Shown: piece by piece, positions 9,685-18,952 of the stretch
Layout of the letters: each line of letters opens with the position of its first letter
Numbering within the stretch: the first letter of the stretch is position 1
Assembly (NCBI GenBank): GCA_963790585.1
Contig: CAWBOY010000001.1
Span: 558,001-622,000 of the forward strand
Direction: 5' to 3'
Length of the DNA stretch: 64,000 bases
Origin: CAWBOY01 sp963790585
Lineage (GTDB): Bacteria > Planctomycetota > Planctomycetia > Gemmatales > Gemmataceae
Translations under genes and position numbers: made by a program
The notes under the pieces: generated by a model
Database searches by the model: none
What the model was told of the DNA's origin: nothing
What the model saw: only the letters and a program-made list of their open reading frames with translations

Positions 9685-12060
9685 TTAACCCCCAACGCGG
9701 CAAGATGCCGCGTCTACAAGAAAATGCCCTTCGCTTACGCTTCAGGCTCGGTTCGTAATGATCCTTACGGCGCCTGCGAAAACCTTAGTTCCCCCGCTGG
9801 CCCCGTGGCCTCACCCACATTTTTATCCGTTGGGACCACCGAGAGCCGATAGAAGCCAGGCTTGTTTAGGTCAAACCATTCGCGCAGGTCAAACGTCGCG
9901 GCTTTGGCTTGTTCGGCGGGGCGATAGGTCTTTTTGGGCTCGGTACGAAACGCCGCGCCCGCTTTTATCCGGAGTTCGATCCATTCTTCGTCGCGGGTTG
10001 CTTTGGGCGCGAGCGCACCGCGTATGACGATTTCGGGCGAATAGAGCAATTTGAGGCGCACCGATTTGTTGAGGTCAGGCGCCGTCGCGTCAAGGCCGGA
10101 GGCGTTGAACAGAGATAGGCCGAAAAGCAGTTTCGCGTCGGCGGGCACGCGCGGCGGGTAACCTTCGTAGGCTTCGACCTGTATTTCGGGAACGAGGAGG
10201 CGGGCATCGAACTGGGATGCGACTCGGCGCCATTGGCGATCGGCTTCGTACATATTCGGCTCGGATAGGAACTCGATCTCGGAGGCCGGGACACGCTCGA
10301 CGCGGTTGGCGCCGACGAAACCGTAGTATCGCTGCCAACGGCCGTCTTTGAATACTTCTTCGGCTTGGACGATGTGGCCCTCTTGCCGCCAGGTTGGCTT
10401 GATGATTTCTTTGCCCGACTTGGGATCGATCGTAACAGTTCCGACAGGCTGATCCTTCAGCGTCAACCAGCGTGCCTCAAGAGGCAGCTTCAATCCTGCA
10501 ACCAATCGTGTCTCGCCTTCGCCCTCAAGGGAAAAGACTGCGTGGCCGTACCGCGCTTCCTCGCTGGTGGCGGGCTTGGGCAACTTCACCGCTTCCTTGA
10601 GGTGTGGTAACCGATCGGCAAATCGCATCAGGAACCCGATGCAAGCGGTCACGGCTTTGTCACGCTCGGCCTCCGGCCACCATAGCTCGCAGCGGGGCGC
10701 GCCAACGAGGTGTTCGCCAATAAGCCAGGCGACATAATCGCAATTACGAAATGTTCCTTTAAGCCCTTTCTTGGGAAAGTCCAGTTTTGTCTTGGACAAA
10801 GGATCAAGCCTATTGGTGGCGTCAATTGTGAGGCGGCGGCCAAAAGCTAAGGGATAATTTCTCCAAAGGCAGTCATTACTGGTGGCATCCATTTCATAAT
10901 GCCCGTTTTTATCGAAAAGTGCATCAATAACAGCTTTGCGAAAAGATGCGACACCGTACATCAAAGGGCGTCGAAGCAGATGGGAGTGATCGCGGGTTCC
11001 GTCGTTGGAGAGATTGGGAAATAGCGGTACGCAGGGCGAATCCCTGCCGCTGAAAAGCCATTCCGCCGCTTCGGCTACTTGGGGGTGGTTCGGAAATTTT
11101 TCCATTGGATCGAAATGAGTCCAGTTCAAATTTGGTTGATTGACGGAATGGATCCAGGCCGGATACTCTTCCAGCGCTCTGAGATCGCCTGCTTCGACGC
11201 GTTTCAACATTATGGCGTAGACCCACCAACGCGAGGACTTTTCGTCCTGAAAGTAATCCATCAGACCGGGCAGGCTTTTGATAGCTTTAGGAAGATCCCA
11301 GTCGATCAATGCGTTGGCTATGGGACCAGCAAAATAGCTGCTCTTCGTGTGTTGGAGGCGTTTGACTAGCAGATCAGTAAGGGACGGATTTTTCCGAGAT
11401 CGCAGCGGCTCGCCGACCCAATCGACGCAATCAACCTTCAATTGCGTGTCGGCTTGAAGGCGTGGCCAGAGAGCGGTTCCGTTCGGTCCGACCGGCCTCT
11501 CTCTTTTTGAGACGAGCGCTAGAGCAGCGTCGGCCCATCGGCTTTGGTCCTCTTTGTCGTCGGCAAGAATGGCAAACCAGCGCTCGATTTGTGACTGGCG
11601 ATTGGCTAATCTGGAGCCGATGTCTGGTAATTCGGCCGGAGCCTCGACCCTGTTTCGTGGCCATCCGTCCGAGCCGTGAACCTCATGACAGATTGTCGTC
11701 AAAATGTCGTCAATCGTCTCGAATACAGCAGACTTGACGTACCCATACCTGTGATCTAGCGGGTTAAATGCCCGACTATTACCTTGTCGCGTCAAACGCC
11801 TATCGGCGGCGAAACAGATTTGTAGGGGCTTTAGTGCTGGTTCGCCCTCGCGGATCAATGCCCTGAGGATCGGATGCCGGTCATTTCCGTAATATGTTGT
11901 AACCTCATCAAGTAAAGCAATTAGCGCGGCGATTCTTTCTTTCTGGCCGGCGACTCGCCCTGGTCCGATGCATACGATGCTTGGCCGTGGTTTTTCTCTG
12001 ACCCGGCGCTCCTGATCTTTCAGTATTTCGGAAAGATGATCGACGAAATTTATTAACTTA

Positions 12061-12947
12061 GAGACTGTCCCATAAGCAGCTGTCGATGCGTATAATGAGG
12101 TATGAGAACTCAAACATATCCCAGCGACATTACCGACGCGCAGTGGGCTCTGATCGAACCCCACCTGCCCGTTTATCCCGGCGGACGGCCACGCATTACC
12201 AACCTGCGTGATGTCGTCGATGCCATCTTTTACCTGTTACGCACCGGTTGCCAATGGCGTTACCTGCCCAAGGATTTTCCACCAAAAAGCACAGTCTGGC
12301 GTTACTTCGACTCTTGGCGACACAACGGCACTCTCGACAGAATTCACGATCTTCTCCGCACCAAGGTACGCACGGCGGAGAAGCCTTACCATCCGCGTAC
12401 CACAGCCAGCGTCGATAGCCAATCGGTCGACACCCGTTGTGGCGGCGAACAGCGTGGCCGCGACAATGCTAAAAATGTCAATGGCCGTAAACGCCATATC
12501 GTCGTGGATAGCATGGGGTTGCTGCTGGCGGTCTTGGTGACGGCTGCCGACGTGGACGACGCCAAGGCGGCGACACAGGTCTTTGAACGCTTGGAAAGCC
12601 AACCGATGAGTCGGGTGAAACGTATGTTTGCGGACAGCAAATACCACAACCACGCCTTGTATCGTTGGGTGGAGGAAAAGGCACAGTGGGAACTGGTCAT
12701 CGTGCGACGTCCTGAAGGAGCGGAGGGTTGGGTGACATTGCCAATCCGTTGGACGGTGGAGCGGACGTTTGCCTGGCTGAGTCAATGCCGCCGGTTGAGT
12801 AAGGACTATGAGCGTAGCGTGCTGTCGTCGGAGGCGTATCTCAAGTTGGCTATGATTCACCTTATGCTCAATCGCTTGGATCCAAAAGCAATCGAGGCGG
12901 AATTCCATTATCGAATGGCGGCTTAATTGGACTTATGGGACAGTCTC
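12061..12947 (+). mobile_element. IS5-family insertion sequence (887 bp)
   Basis: Perfect terminal inverted repeats gagactgtcccataag / cttatgggacagtctc, flanked by the 3-bp direct duplication TTA at 12058-12060 and 12948-12950, typical of IS5 elements that duplicate 2-3 bp. One intact transposase gene. A TATAAT box at 12091 sits immediately before the transposase start. Precise removal restores the interrupted gene, so the insertion is recent. Confidence 0.95.
12102..12926 (+). CDS. IS5-family transposase
   Basis: 274 residues. The N-terminal helical domain (DUF4096-like: YPSDITDAQWALIEPHLP; RDVVDAIFYLLRTGCQWRYL) precedes a DDE domain with D in ASVDSQSVDT, D in VKRMFADSKYHN, and E in PIRWTVERTFAWLSQCRRLS. 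The single uninterrupted frame and intact catalytic residues suggest activity. Start ATG 12102 lies only five bases after a TATAAT sequence, so translation may be leaderless or may rely on read-in transcription. It would also be the natural source of transposase for the 65-bp MITE at 39392-39456 that shares its terminal repeat. Confidence 0.95.
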   Translation: MRTQTYPSDITDAQWALIEPHLPVYPGGRPRITNLRDVVDAIFYLLRTGCQWRYLPKDFPPKSTVWRYFDSWRHNGTLDRIHDLLRTKVRTAEKPYHPRTTASVDSQSVDTRCGGEQRGRDNAKNVNGRKRHIVVDSMGLLLAVLVTAADVDDAKAATQVFERLESQPMSRVKRMFADSKYHNHALYRWVEEKAQWELVIVRRPEGAEGWVTLPIRWTVERTFAWLSQCRRLSKDYERSVLSSEAYLKLAMIHLMLNRLDPKAIEAEFHYRMAA

Positions 12948-13805
12948 TTAGTGCCGTCCGTTCTTTTGAATCCGCGATTCTTTGCCTCTGCATTCACTTT
13001 CTTGGTCAAGGCTGCCAATTTGCGAAAATGGTAGAGCGCCGTTTCATCATCGCCCAGGTTGCGAGCAAGAGCAGCGGCATTGTAGACATACAATGCATAA
13101 TCCCGAGCCAGCTCGAAATAGGGATCGATATATCCTTTTTCGCGATCTGGTTCCCGTTTATACATTTTCTCCCAATACTGAGAGGCGAGATCGCCTTCAC
13201 CAAGGCGGAGAAGGAGTGCGACTTCGATCTCGTAGAACATTCCCTTTTGTACTTCGAGCCGGGTCAGAATACTATTTCTAAGGTCGCGTTTATCCCCAAT
13301 AGTAATTACGGGCGTGATCAGACCATTCGAGCAAATGGCATATCGTTGAGCGTCGCCCGGTATCTCAGGCAGCAAGAAACCTTGCGTAATCTCCACACCG
13401 GGATGATAAACGTTCCATTTTTCGGTCGCAATTTGGATGACCCGATACTCACACCCGCGCGGGTCGGCGAGGCCCTGTTTGAAGAGGCATTCAAATGCCC
13501 GCACGACATCGTCGGGAATGCGTGTTTCCGGAGCTTTCCAAGGTTTGTTCTGTTGTGGCGGCTCGGGAATCGAATCTTGCGCCGGACGCGGCGGCTCCGC
13601 GACGGACGAGTAGCCAGACGCCCACAGCATATTAAGCAAAAGCAGCGCGGTCAAGAGACGCAACTTGTGAAGTCCCATCGGTCCGGTCCTCGAATCCGTG
13701 AGAATACCGTTCGCGCCCGTTGGGGCGTAGGGATAGATTACGCGATTGGGCCACTTCAAGGATAGGTTCCTTGTTAATCTGACTCCGTGATAGATTTTCC
13801 TGAGA

Positions 13806-14042
13806 GGGCATTTATTAAGCTCCACACGCCGCTTATCGTGGACAAGGCTACTCTTTTATTTGGCAAGGGTGGTACGTGGCATGCTCGACAAGCGCTCGCG
13901 AACCACGACGTAAATCCTTGATTTCTAGATACTTGAGACAAATATCACCAAGTTGATTAACATTTGCCAGACGACCACCCTTGCCAAAGTAGATTTGGCA
14001 TGGCAAGGGTGGTCCGGCCGAGGGGGGCTTAATAAACACCCT
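13806..14042. repeat. MITE-like element of the ttgccaaa family, copy 1
   Basis: Outer inverted repeats resemble agggcatttattaagc (left) and gcttaataaacaccct (right). Inside is a segment of about 165 bp (ttttatttggcaagggtggt ... ggcatggcaagggtggtcc) whose reverse complement is recognisable at 35805-35965. The inner right end forms a hairpin (accacccttgccaaa / tttggcatggcaagggtggt). With the next repeat it fills the 568-bp gap upstream of the interrupted secreted-protein gene; I see no gene here. Confidence 0.75.
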
Positions 14043-14060
14043 ATGAGGAAAGGGAACAGG

Positions 14061-14144
14061 CCGTGGCCGGGGTCGGTACGCCGACCCCGGTGTCGCTCGA
14101 GCGGCGCCGGAGAACCGGGGTCGGAGTACCGACCCCGGCCACGG
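14061..14144. repeat. Palindromic ggggtcggtaccgacccc-type repeat, copy 1
   Basis: Outer arms ccgtggccggggtcgg / ccgaccccggccacgg enclose two smaller palindromes (ccggggtcggtacgccga... and ccggggtcggagtaccga...). The same architecture recurs at 55324-55409. It lies upstream of the membrane protein gene at 14394; no promoter could be singled out. Confidence 0.85.
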
Positions 14145-14393
14145 CTCTTCCGAAACAAGTGTGGGCGCCATGAAAGGACTGTACAAAATCTGTACAGCGA
14201 CACGCTAGACCCCCTACACTTGGCGGTTGGCGGAACTCGTTGGCGGGCCTTTGCGTCTTTGGCGGGCCTTTAGAAAGTCAGGACGTGTCCGTGGGCATGC
14301 GAGTGCAAAGGAAACCCTCAATCGATCGAATAAGACAGTAAGCTCGCCGAGCTTCGCTCGCTGGCGGGGAAGTGCCCGAAGGGAAAGGGAACC

Positions 14394-15182
14394 ATGAACG
14401 CGACGGAATTCACGAAGACGAAGATGCATTTTACGATTGGGCTGTTGGCGGCGTTGTTCGCGCTGCATCCGTTCTTTCCGCAGTTCGACAAGATTCACTT
14501 CACCTATATGGGGACGGTGATTCCGTTGTCGTATGCGTTCATGGCCATCGGCGTGTTGTTGGCGGGAGCGGTTTATTTCTATGCGACCGACCTGATGAGC
14601 GAGCAATCGAGCACGCTGAGTCAACGACTTGGCAATTGGCTTTATGCGCTGGCGATCATGATGGTGCCGTTTTATGCCGGGATGTATTTGACGACGCTGT
14701 TGGAGAATTATCTCATCACCAACGAGATGTTGGGAAACGTGAATCTCCAGACGCCGGCGATTACGATTGGAATCTTGGTTTTCTGGCTCGTGCTCTGGCA
14801 GTTGGGTGGTGTGTTGTTGCGGCACTATATGACGGCGCGAGATTGGATTAGTCGGATCGACCAGATGGCCGACAGCGAGATGGACGCCCTCAAGCGAGCC
14901 AAGGATTTGCTAGAGGCGGACCATGCGGATCTAGCGATCATTCAGTTTTCCAAGGCCGTCAACGCCCGGCTGAAGATGGCGACCATGAAACGCGGGTACT
15001 TTCAGGGAGACCCGCTCGTCAATGCCCGCAAGTGTGGCATCATCAACAAGGTGAATGGCCAATGGCTGGACGTGATTCTGAAGAACGCAGCCGTGGCGGC
15101 GAGCGTACATCCAGTTGAGCCGGGTGCTGCCCAGCTTACGGCGGAGGCGACGAAACGGTTGTTGTCGACGGTGCCGGTGTGA
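14394..15182 (+). CDS. Multi-pass membrane protein of unknown function
   Basis: 262 residues; ATG 14394 follows a good ribosome binding site (gggaaagggaacc). Four hydrophobic segments lie at about 12-26, 42-64, 79-101 and 121-142, with the cytoplasmic or periplasmic remainder C-terminal. That tail is helical (ADSEMDALKRAKDLLEADHA; QFSKAVNARLKMATMKRGYF) and resembles a half-TPR pair, but no named family is evident. It is convergent with the vWA operon and separated from it by a shared hairpin terminator, so it is probably a separate unit. Function unknown. Confidence 0.8.
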   Translation: MNATEFTKTKMHFTIGLLAALFALHPFFPQFDKIHFTYMGTVIPLSYAFMAIGVLLAGAVYFYATDLMSEQSSTLSQRLGNWLYALAIMMVPFYAGMYLTTLLENYLITNEMLGNVNLQTPAITIGILVFWLVLWQLGGVLLRHYMTARDWISRIDQMADSEMDALKRAKDLLEADHADLAIIQFSKAVNARLKMATMKRGYFQGDPLVNARKCGIINKVNGQWLDVILKNAAVAASVHPVEPGAAQLTAEATKRLLSTVPV

Positions 15183-15194
15183 GGTTGTGGTCTT

Positions 15195-15229
15195 AAGCTC
15201 CGCGAAAGAATGGCCTTTCGCGGAGTTTA
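15195..15229. terminator. Bidirectional hairpin terminator between convergent genes
   Basis: An 11-bp perfect stem, ctccgcgaaag / ctttcgcggag, with a 6-base loop and ttt / aag edges on both sides. It sits in the 60-bp gap between the stop of the membrane protein gene and the stop of the vWA gene. A close relative of the stem (ctccgcggaag / ctttcgcggag) occurs at about 58310-58340, so it is also a dispersed repeat. Confidence 0.75.
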
Positions 15230-15242
15230 GGACGACAATGAT

Positions 15243-16796
15243 TTACGGCTTGCTCATGCCCACAAAACCACCCTCGTTCGAGCGAGCGAGGGTCCATAGA
15301 AACGCACCGAGATCCGGGCTTTCAAAGAAAAACCCGATCGCATTGATTTTCACGGGCCGTTTGCGATCGACCGGGATGTTCCATTCGTCCGACAGCTTCT
15401 TCAAGATATGCTTGCCGAGCTTCTCGCCCTTTTGGACTTCGTTGAGCGAACGGGCTTCGGCGGGCGTGAGGCCCTCGCCGACGTTTGGTAGACCATCGGA
15501 GAAAAAGTAGATGGTATCGAGTCCGCTGCGACGATAGTCAAACGCCGTGCGGAAGGCGTCGTACATATTCGTTCCGCCCTCGGGTTTGAGCTTTTCCAAC
15601 ACCTGCGATACTTGCAGAGGGCTATTCTTGGCATCGAAGCTCAGCCATTCTCCTGGTTTGCCCAATAAATAGATTGGTTGCTTATCTGAGAATACAAGCA
15701 GTTGATATTTCTCCAGAGCCGGCAAGCTGCACATGATCTTGACGACCGTCTCGCGGACGCCGGTCCACTTCAGCGGCGCGGGGACGTCTTCCTTGACATA
15801 GCCCATGCTGCCCGACATATCGACGAGGAAGATGACGCGCTTGCCTGACAGTTCGATGCCCGCGAAGCGGTTGTCGGCGTCGCGGCGCAAAACTTCCAAT
15901 TCGCCGCGCACGCGCTCCAGGGCGGTCGCGCCTTCCGTCGAACGGCTTTCAATGCCTCGCAAGCGCGAAATGGCATCGTCGCGCTCGCGCTCGGCGAGAC
16001 TCAGCTTGCCGCGCATCTCCTTGAGGCCTTGTTCCGAATCGGTGCGATTCGCCTGTAGCGCGTCGTAGCGTGTCTTGCCGTCTTTTAACTCTTTTTCCAA
16101 AAGCATTTTCTCGGCGAGCATTTTCTTGAGCCGCTCGTCCATGCCGCCCGCGCTGTCGCGGAGCCGATCCCGTTCGCCCGCGAGCGCTCTGATTTCCGCG
16201 TCATTCTTGTCGAGATTTCGATTCGCCTCTTTCAGCTTGGCCAATAATTTATCGTAATCGAGTTCGGTTTCTTTGAGCTTGGCTTGTTGTTTCTCGATAC
16301 TCTGATCAGCTAAGCGGAGAACCGCGAACATTTTTTCGTTGCTTAACTCGAGTTCTTTGAGCTTGTCAAGCATCCGCTGATTGCTCAGCTCCGCCGCTTT
16401 GATTTGTGCGAGCTGTTTCTCTTTGTTTTGGTCGGCCGCTTTTAGCTTGGCCAACAAATCCTCGATCCGTTGATTGCGATCCTTGACATCGGCTTCGAGC
16501 AGGCCTTTTTCCTCGAGTAATTTCTTGAGTCGTTCATCGAGATTGCCAAGGGCTTGCTTGGCTTGATCTCTGTCCCGTTCGGCGGCACGCCGATCGCGCT
16601 CGGAGGCAGCAAGGTTTTGATCGACTTCGCTCTTAGCGCTCTCGATCGACTTTTTATCCAGAGCCGAACGGCCCTCGTGTTCCTTGGCTATTTTGAGATT
16701 GAGCAACCAAAGCAAAATCACACAACCCAGCGCGCAACAGAGAACATCGACCATCGAGAGATTGAAAATCGAAGGAATTTTGTGGCGCACGCGCAT
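15243..16796 (-). CDS. ExbD/MotB-like anchored coiled-coil protein with vWA domain
   Basis: 517 residues. A short basic N-terminus leads to one transmembrane helix, MVDVLCCALGCVILLWLLN (15-33), with an aspartate (D17) placed like the proton-carrying Asp of ExbD, TolR and MotB. A coiled coil of about 250 residues follows (repeated KLKE/ADQNKEK heptads), then a von Willebrand A domain from about 320. Its MIDAS is complete: DMSGS (D326), Thr in GGTNMYDAF, Asp in FFSDGLPN. Start ATG 16796 is one base after the stop of the Hsp70-like gene. Third gene of a tight operon whose first gene is an ExbB/MotA-like channel, so it is probably the partner subunit, with a metal-dependent adhesion domain replacing the usual peptidoglycan-binding domain. 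That role is inferred. Confidence 0.88.
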   Translation of the reverse strand: MRVRHKIPSIFNLSMVDVLCCALGCVILLWLLNLKIAKEHEGRSALDKKSIESAKSEVDQNLAASERDRRAAERDRDQAKQALGNLDERLKKLLEEKGLLEADVKDRNQRIEDLLAKLKAADQNKEKQLAQIKAAELSNQRMLDKLKELELSNEKMFAVLRLADQSIEKQQAKLKETELDYDKLLAKLKEANRNLDKNDAEIRALAGERDRLRDSAGGMDERLKKMLAEKMLLEKELKDGKTRYDALQANRTDSEQGLKEMRGKLSLAERERDDAISRLRGIESRSTEGATALERVRGELEVLRRDADNRFAGIELSGKRVIFLVDMSGSMGYVKEDVPAPLKWTGVRETVVKIMCSLPALEKYQLLVFSDKQPIYLLGKPGEWLSFDAKNSPLQVSQVLEKLKPEGGTNMYDAFRTAFDYRRSGLDTIYFFSDGLPNVGEGLTPAEARSLNEVQKGEKLGKHILKKLSDEWNIPVDRKRPVKINAIGFFFESPDLGAFLWTLARSNEGGFVGMSKP

Positions 16797-16797
16797 T

Positions 16798-18030
16798 CTA
16801 GTTTTCCCCGTTTAGCGAACCCGTCGCTTGCGCTCCGGGCTGGTTTCGCCGCGTCGCGCCCGTTATCCCGCGTGGTGCGGCGCTCGACCCCTTCGTCGGA
16901 AACGACACTATTTCCAGAAAACCTCGACCCAATTCGCCGCGTTGCACTTGGATCGCCACGTCGTGGGCTCCGTTCGCCAGAGCGTTGGCTGGCAGAACCT
17001 GGATCTGCGACGTATCCAATCCCTCGGCGTTCAGATCGATATCAAACTCACCAGGCGGGGGCGCGCCGACATCGACAAGCCGACGCATCTCTGGCTCGAT
17101 CGTCGTGAGCAGACCCGGCAGCCGTGCCGCATCCTGAGTAACCAGGACGGCGACGATTGGGGCCTGTCGCGGTGTTCGCAGCATGGCCTGGAGTTCGGCC
17201 AAAGCTCGTCGCGCCAGTGGCACGCAGAAATCGGCGATCTCTCGACTCGGAATCATCAACAGTTGTGACCATGTGCCCATTTGCAGGCTTAGATCGATGC
17301 GCCCCTCCGGGAAGCCTCGTTCGAGGAAGTAGCGCAATTGATCGTAGAGCCCCTGCTCCGCTTCGCCGCTCTCGCGCGGATCGCGGCGCGTCGTCTGGAT
17401 AGAGCGCTGGGCGATTTGATCGAGCAGCCGCGCGAGCCAGGCGGTACTCCCGATTTTCGCCACCGGGTTCGTCGCTATGAGGCGGGCTTTATCGTTGCCC
17501 AGTTCGACGAGCGACCAGGTCAAAGCATGGCTGTCCGCGTCGAGAACTAATACCATTCCCGACCACGGCAGCAGTTGCCGTGCCGATAAAACGGCGGCAA
17601 GAGGAGCGGAGACGAGCGCCGGGACGCGCAGGCGCGATTCCAAAGCAAGCGTCGAAATCAATGCTTGTTGATCGTTGGTAAGGTAGGTTGGGACCGCGAG
17701 CGTAATACTCGGGTCGGCCTTGCCGAATCGTGCTCGCAGATGTGCAAAACAATGTGAAAGCGCTTGACCGGCGTCGAGATGATGACGGTCGCCAATCCAT
17801 TTGTGAGGACGTCCGATATGCGGCAGAAAATCGAGACAGGCTTCGTGTGGCTCCGTGCGGCAGATCCGCAGTGCCGAACGGCCAACGACCGGACTTCGCC
17901 CATCAAGGGCGAGGGCCATCGTGAGGTCGGCCCGCCGATCTTCCAAAGCCAACGGCTGGGCGTTGCCGCGATGGGCGCCTTGTACTGCACGCGCCCGGCT
18001 GGAGTTCAGATCAAGGCCGATAAGCGTCAT
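16798..18030 (-). CDS. Hsp70-like (actin-fold) ATPase, degenerate
   Basis: 410 residues; start ATG 18030 follows ggagacatcgttc. The order of Hsp70 nucleotide-binding elements is recognisable: an N-terminal phosphate loop, LIGLDLNSSRARAV; then TLAVPTYLTNDQQALISTLA matching the DnaK VPAYFNDAQRQAT region; SAPLAAVLSA matching NEPTAAALAY; and a second phosphate-type strand, GMVLVLDADSHALTW. The glycine-rich sequence expected there (LGGGTFD) is replaced by DADSHALTW, so ATP hydrolysis may be weak or lost. There is no substrate-binding domain; the C-terminus is a beta-rich tail (PANALANGAHDVAIQVQRGE). It lies between the channel gene and the vWA gene, with gaps of 37 and 1 bases, implying one complex or pathway. 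Confidence 0.82.
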   Translation of the reverse strand: MTLIGLDLNSSRARAVQGAHRGNAQPLALEDRRADLTMALALDGRSPVVGRSALRICRTEPHEACLDFLPHIGRPHKWIGDRHHLDAGQALSHCFAHLRARFGKADPSITLAVPTYLTNDQQALISTLALESRLRVPALVSAPLAAVLSARQLLPWSGMVLVLDADSHALTWSLVELGNDKARLIATNPVAKIGSTAWLARLLDQIAQRSIQTTRRDPRESGEAEQGLYDQLRYFLERGFPEGRIDLSLQMGTWSQLLMIPSREIADFCVPLARRALAELQAMLRTPRQAPIVAVLVTQDAARLPGLLTTIEPEMRRLVDVGAPPPGEFDIDLNAEGLDTSQIQVLPANALANGAHDVAIQVQRGELGRGFLEIVSFPTKGSSAAPRGITGATRRNQPGAQATGSLNGEN

Positions 18031-18067
18031 GAACGATGTCTCCGGCTAAGTCTCTGACGGCGCCGGC

Positions 18068-18952
18068 CTAGTGTGCCGATGGTTCGTCGGACAGCGGCGC
18101 GGCGTGATACGACACCGGCAAACCGATCGTACCGTTCGTCTCATGAACGCCGGATGAATGGCCGGGTTCGACTTCGTAGAGCCGGCTGATCAGATTTTCA
18201 AGGCAGTATTGCTGACAATCCAAAACGAGCGCTTCCTCATCGCGTTGCACGGAATGCAACAAAAACATCAGCACAAGGCTCAGGGCCAGAGCGATCAGCG
18301 TGCAATCGAACGCGACATTGAGATGGTTCGTCGCATCGCGGATGAAGCGCTCGAGTTCTTCGCCGGTGCGATTGCCCATCGTCAAGCTCGCGGCCAAGCC
18401 TCGCACCGTGCCGAGGAATCCGATCGCGGGAATCGCCCAGGCCAGGTAGTGTACCGTGGACATGCTCGATACCATACGTCCCAAATCGACGTCGGCTTGC
18501 GTGCGAATCGTCTCGCTCACATCGCGGGCCGATCGGCTGGCCGCGTATTTGCCGAGTGCGAGGCGAATCATGTTGGTAAGCAAAAACGGCCCGCCGCGCT
18601 CCGCCCGTCGTTCGACACGCCGCTTCAGTTCCCAGGCATCTTCCGGCAAGATGCGCACGCCGGTTTCGGTGGGCAGCAAATGTAAGTCAAACGCGCCCTG
18701 CTGCCGTCGCACTTCTCGGTAACGACTCAGGAGGATGAAGCCGGCCCAAACAAAGCAAAAATAGCAGGCCGCCTGCTCCGGCCCAAGAAAGAGCCGACCG
18801 AGCCGCTCGCCTGTCCACTTCGACGCATTGTCCGCCTCGACGTTCGAGCCGACGAGCTGCCATAGCGGAATGCAAATCGCGCAGACCAGGGCGATAGCGA
18901 CGAGCATCAACGGCCCTTCGCGTGTCGGTCGATGCGACGTATTGGTAATCAT
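18068..18952 (-). CDS. MotA/TolQ/ExbB-family proton channel subunit
   Basis: 294 residues. Transmembrane helices lie at about 15-36 (LMLVAIALVCAICIPLWQLV) and 58-77, then at about 168-190 and 215-240. The family signature is in the third: WAIPAIGFLGTVRGLAASL, the counterpart of the LGLLGTVWG stretch of TolQ/ExbB. The fourth (AFDCTLIALALSLVLMFLLH) corresponds to the second pore-lining helix. Such pentamers conduct protons and drive a dimeric partner carrying a transmembrane Asp, here probably the vWA protein two genes downstream. Start ATG 18952 is chosen by length; the ribosome binding site is weak (ggaacgaagtga). First gene of the three-gene operon. Confidence 0.9.
   Translation of the reverse strand: MITNTSHRPTREGPLMLVAIALVCAICIPLWQLVGSNVEADNASKWTGERLGRLFLGPEQAACYFCFVWAGFILLSRYREVRRQQGAFDLHLLPTETGVRILPEDAWELKRRVERRAERGGPFLLTNMIRLALGKYAASRSARDVSETIRTQADVDLGRMVSSMSTVHYLAWAIPAIGFLGTVRGLAASLTMGNRTGEELERFIRDATNHLNVAFDCTLIALALSLVLMFLLHSVQRDEEALVLDCQQYCLENLISRLYEVEPGHSSGVHETNGTIGLPVSYHAAPLSDEPSAH

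Larger units (their letters stand above)
7390..9757. repeat. MITE-like inverted-repeat element, split by a tandem array and an IS
   Basis: The left flank (about 7390-7435, reading into tattttcttgtagacgcggc) is the reverse complement of the right flank (about 9695-9757, ending in cgcttacgcttcaggctcgg). It is the same repeat family as the intact palindrome at 43184-43309. The left arm lacks about ten bases present in the right arm. Between the arms lie the 31-bp tandem array and an IS1634-type element. Order of events, by inference: palindromic element, then amplification of its inner segment, then IS insertion. Confidence 0.75.
9765..13678 (-). pseudogene. Large secreted protein of unknown function, interrupted by an IS5-type element
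   Basis: The N-terminal part is 12948-13678: ATG 13678, signal peptide MGLHKLRLLTALLLLNMLWA, then a Pro-rich linker and a helical domain. The C-terminal part is 9765-12060. Deleting 12061-12950 (IS plus one TTA copy) joins the two parts in frame, reading RTDGT-KLINFVDHLSEIL, for a 1007-residue protein. I recognise no family. The C-terminal half has a region rich in Trp and Asp (ARWLTLKDQPVGTV) and a terminal beta-rich domain (FYRLSVVPTDKNVG), compatible with an extracytoplasmic protein. As it stands the C-terminal open frame would start inside the IS at 12164, and the N-terminal part would end inside the IS at 12923. Loss of function is likely unless both parts act separately. Confidence 0.85.

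Noticed and set aside
8394..9758. 454-residue plus-strand open frame
   Set aside because: It is antisense to the IS1634-type transposase, whose motifs are clear on the other strand.
14214..14825. 203-residue minus-strand open frame
   Set aside because: Arg/His/Gln-rich composition and antisense to a membrane protein with a good ribosome binding site.
15243..18952. Zorya-type defence system
   Set aside because: The channel and Asp-helix partner are similar in type, but there is no OmpA-like domain, ZorC or ZorD helicase, and no defence genes around.
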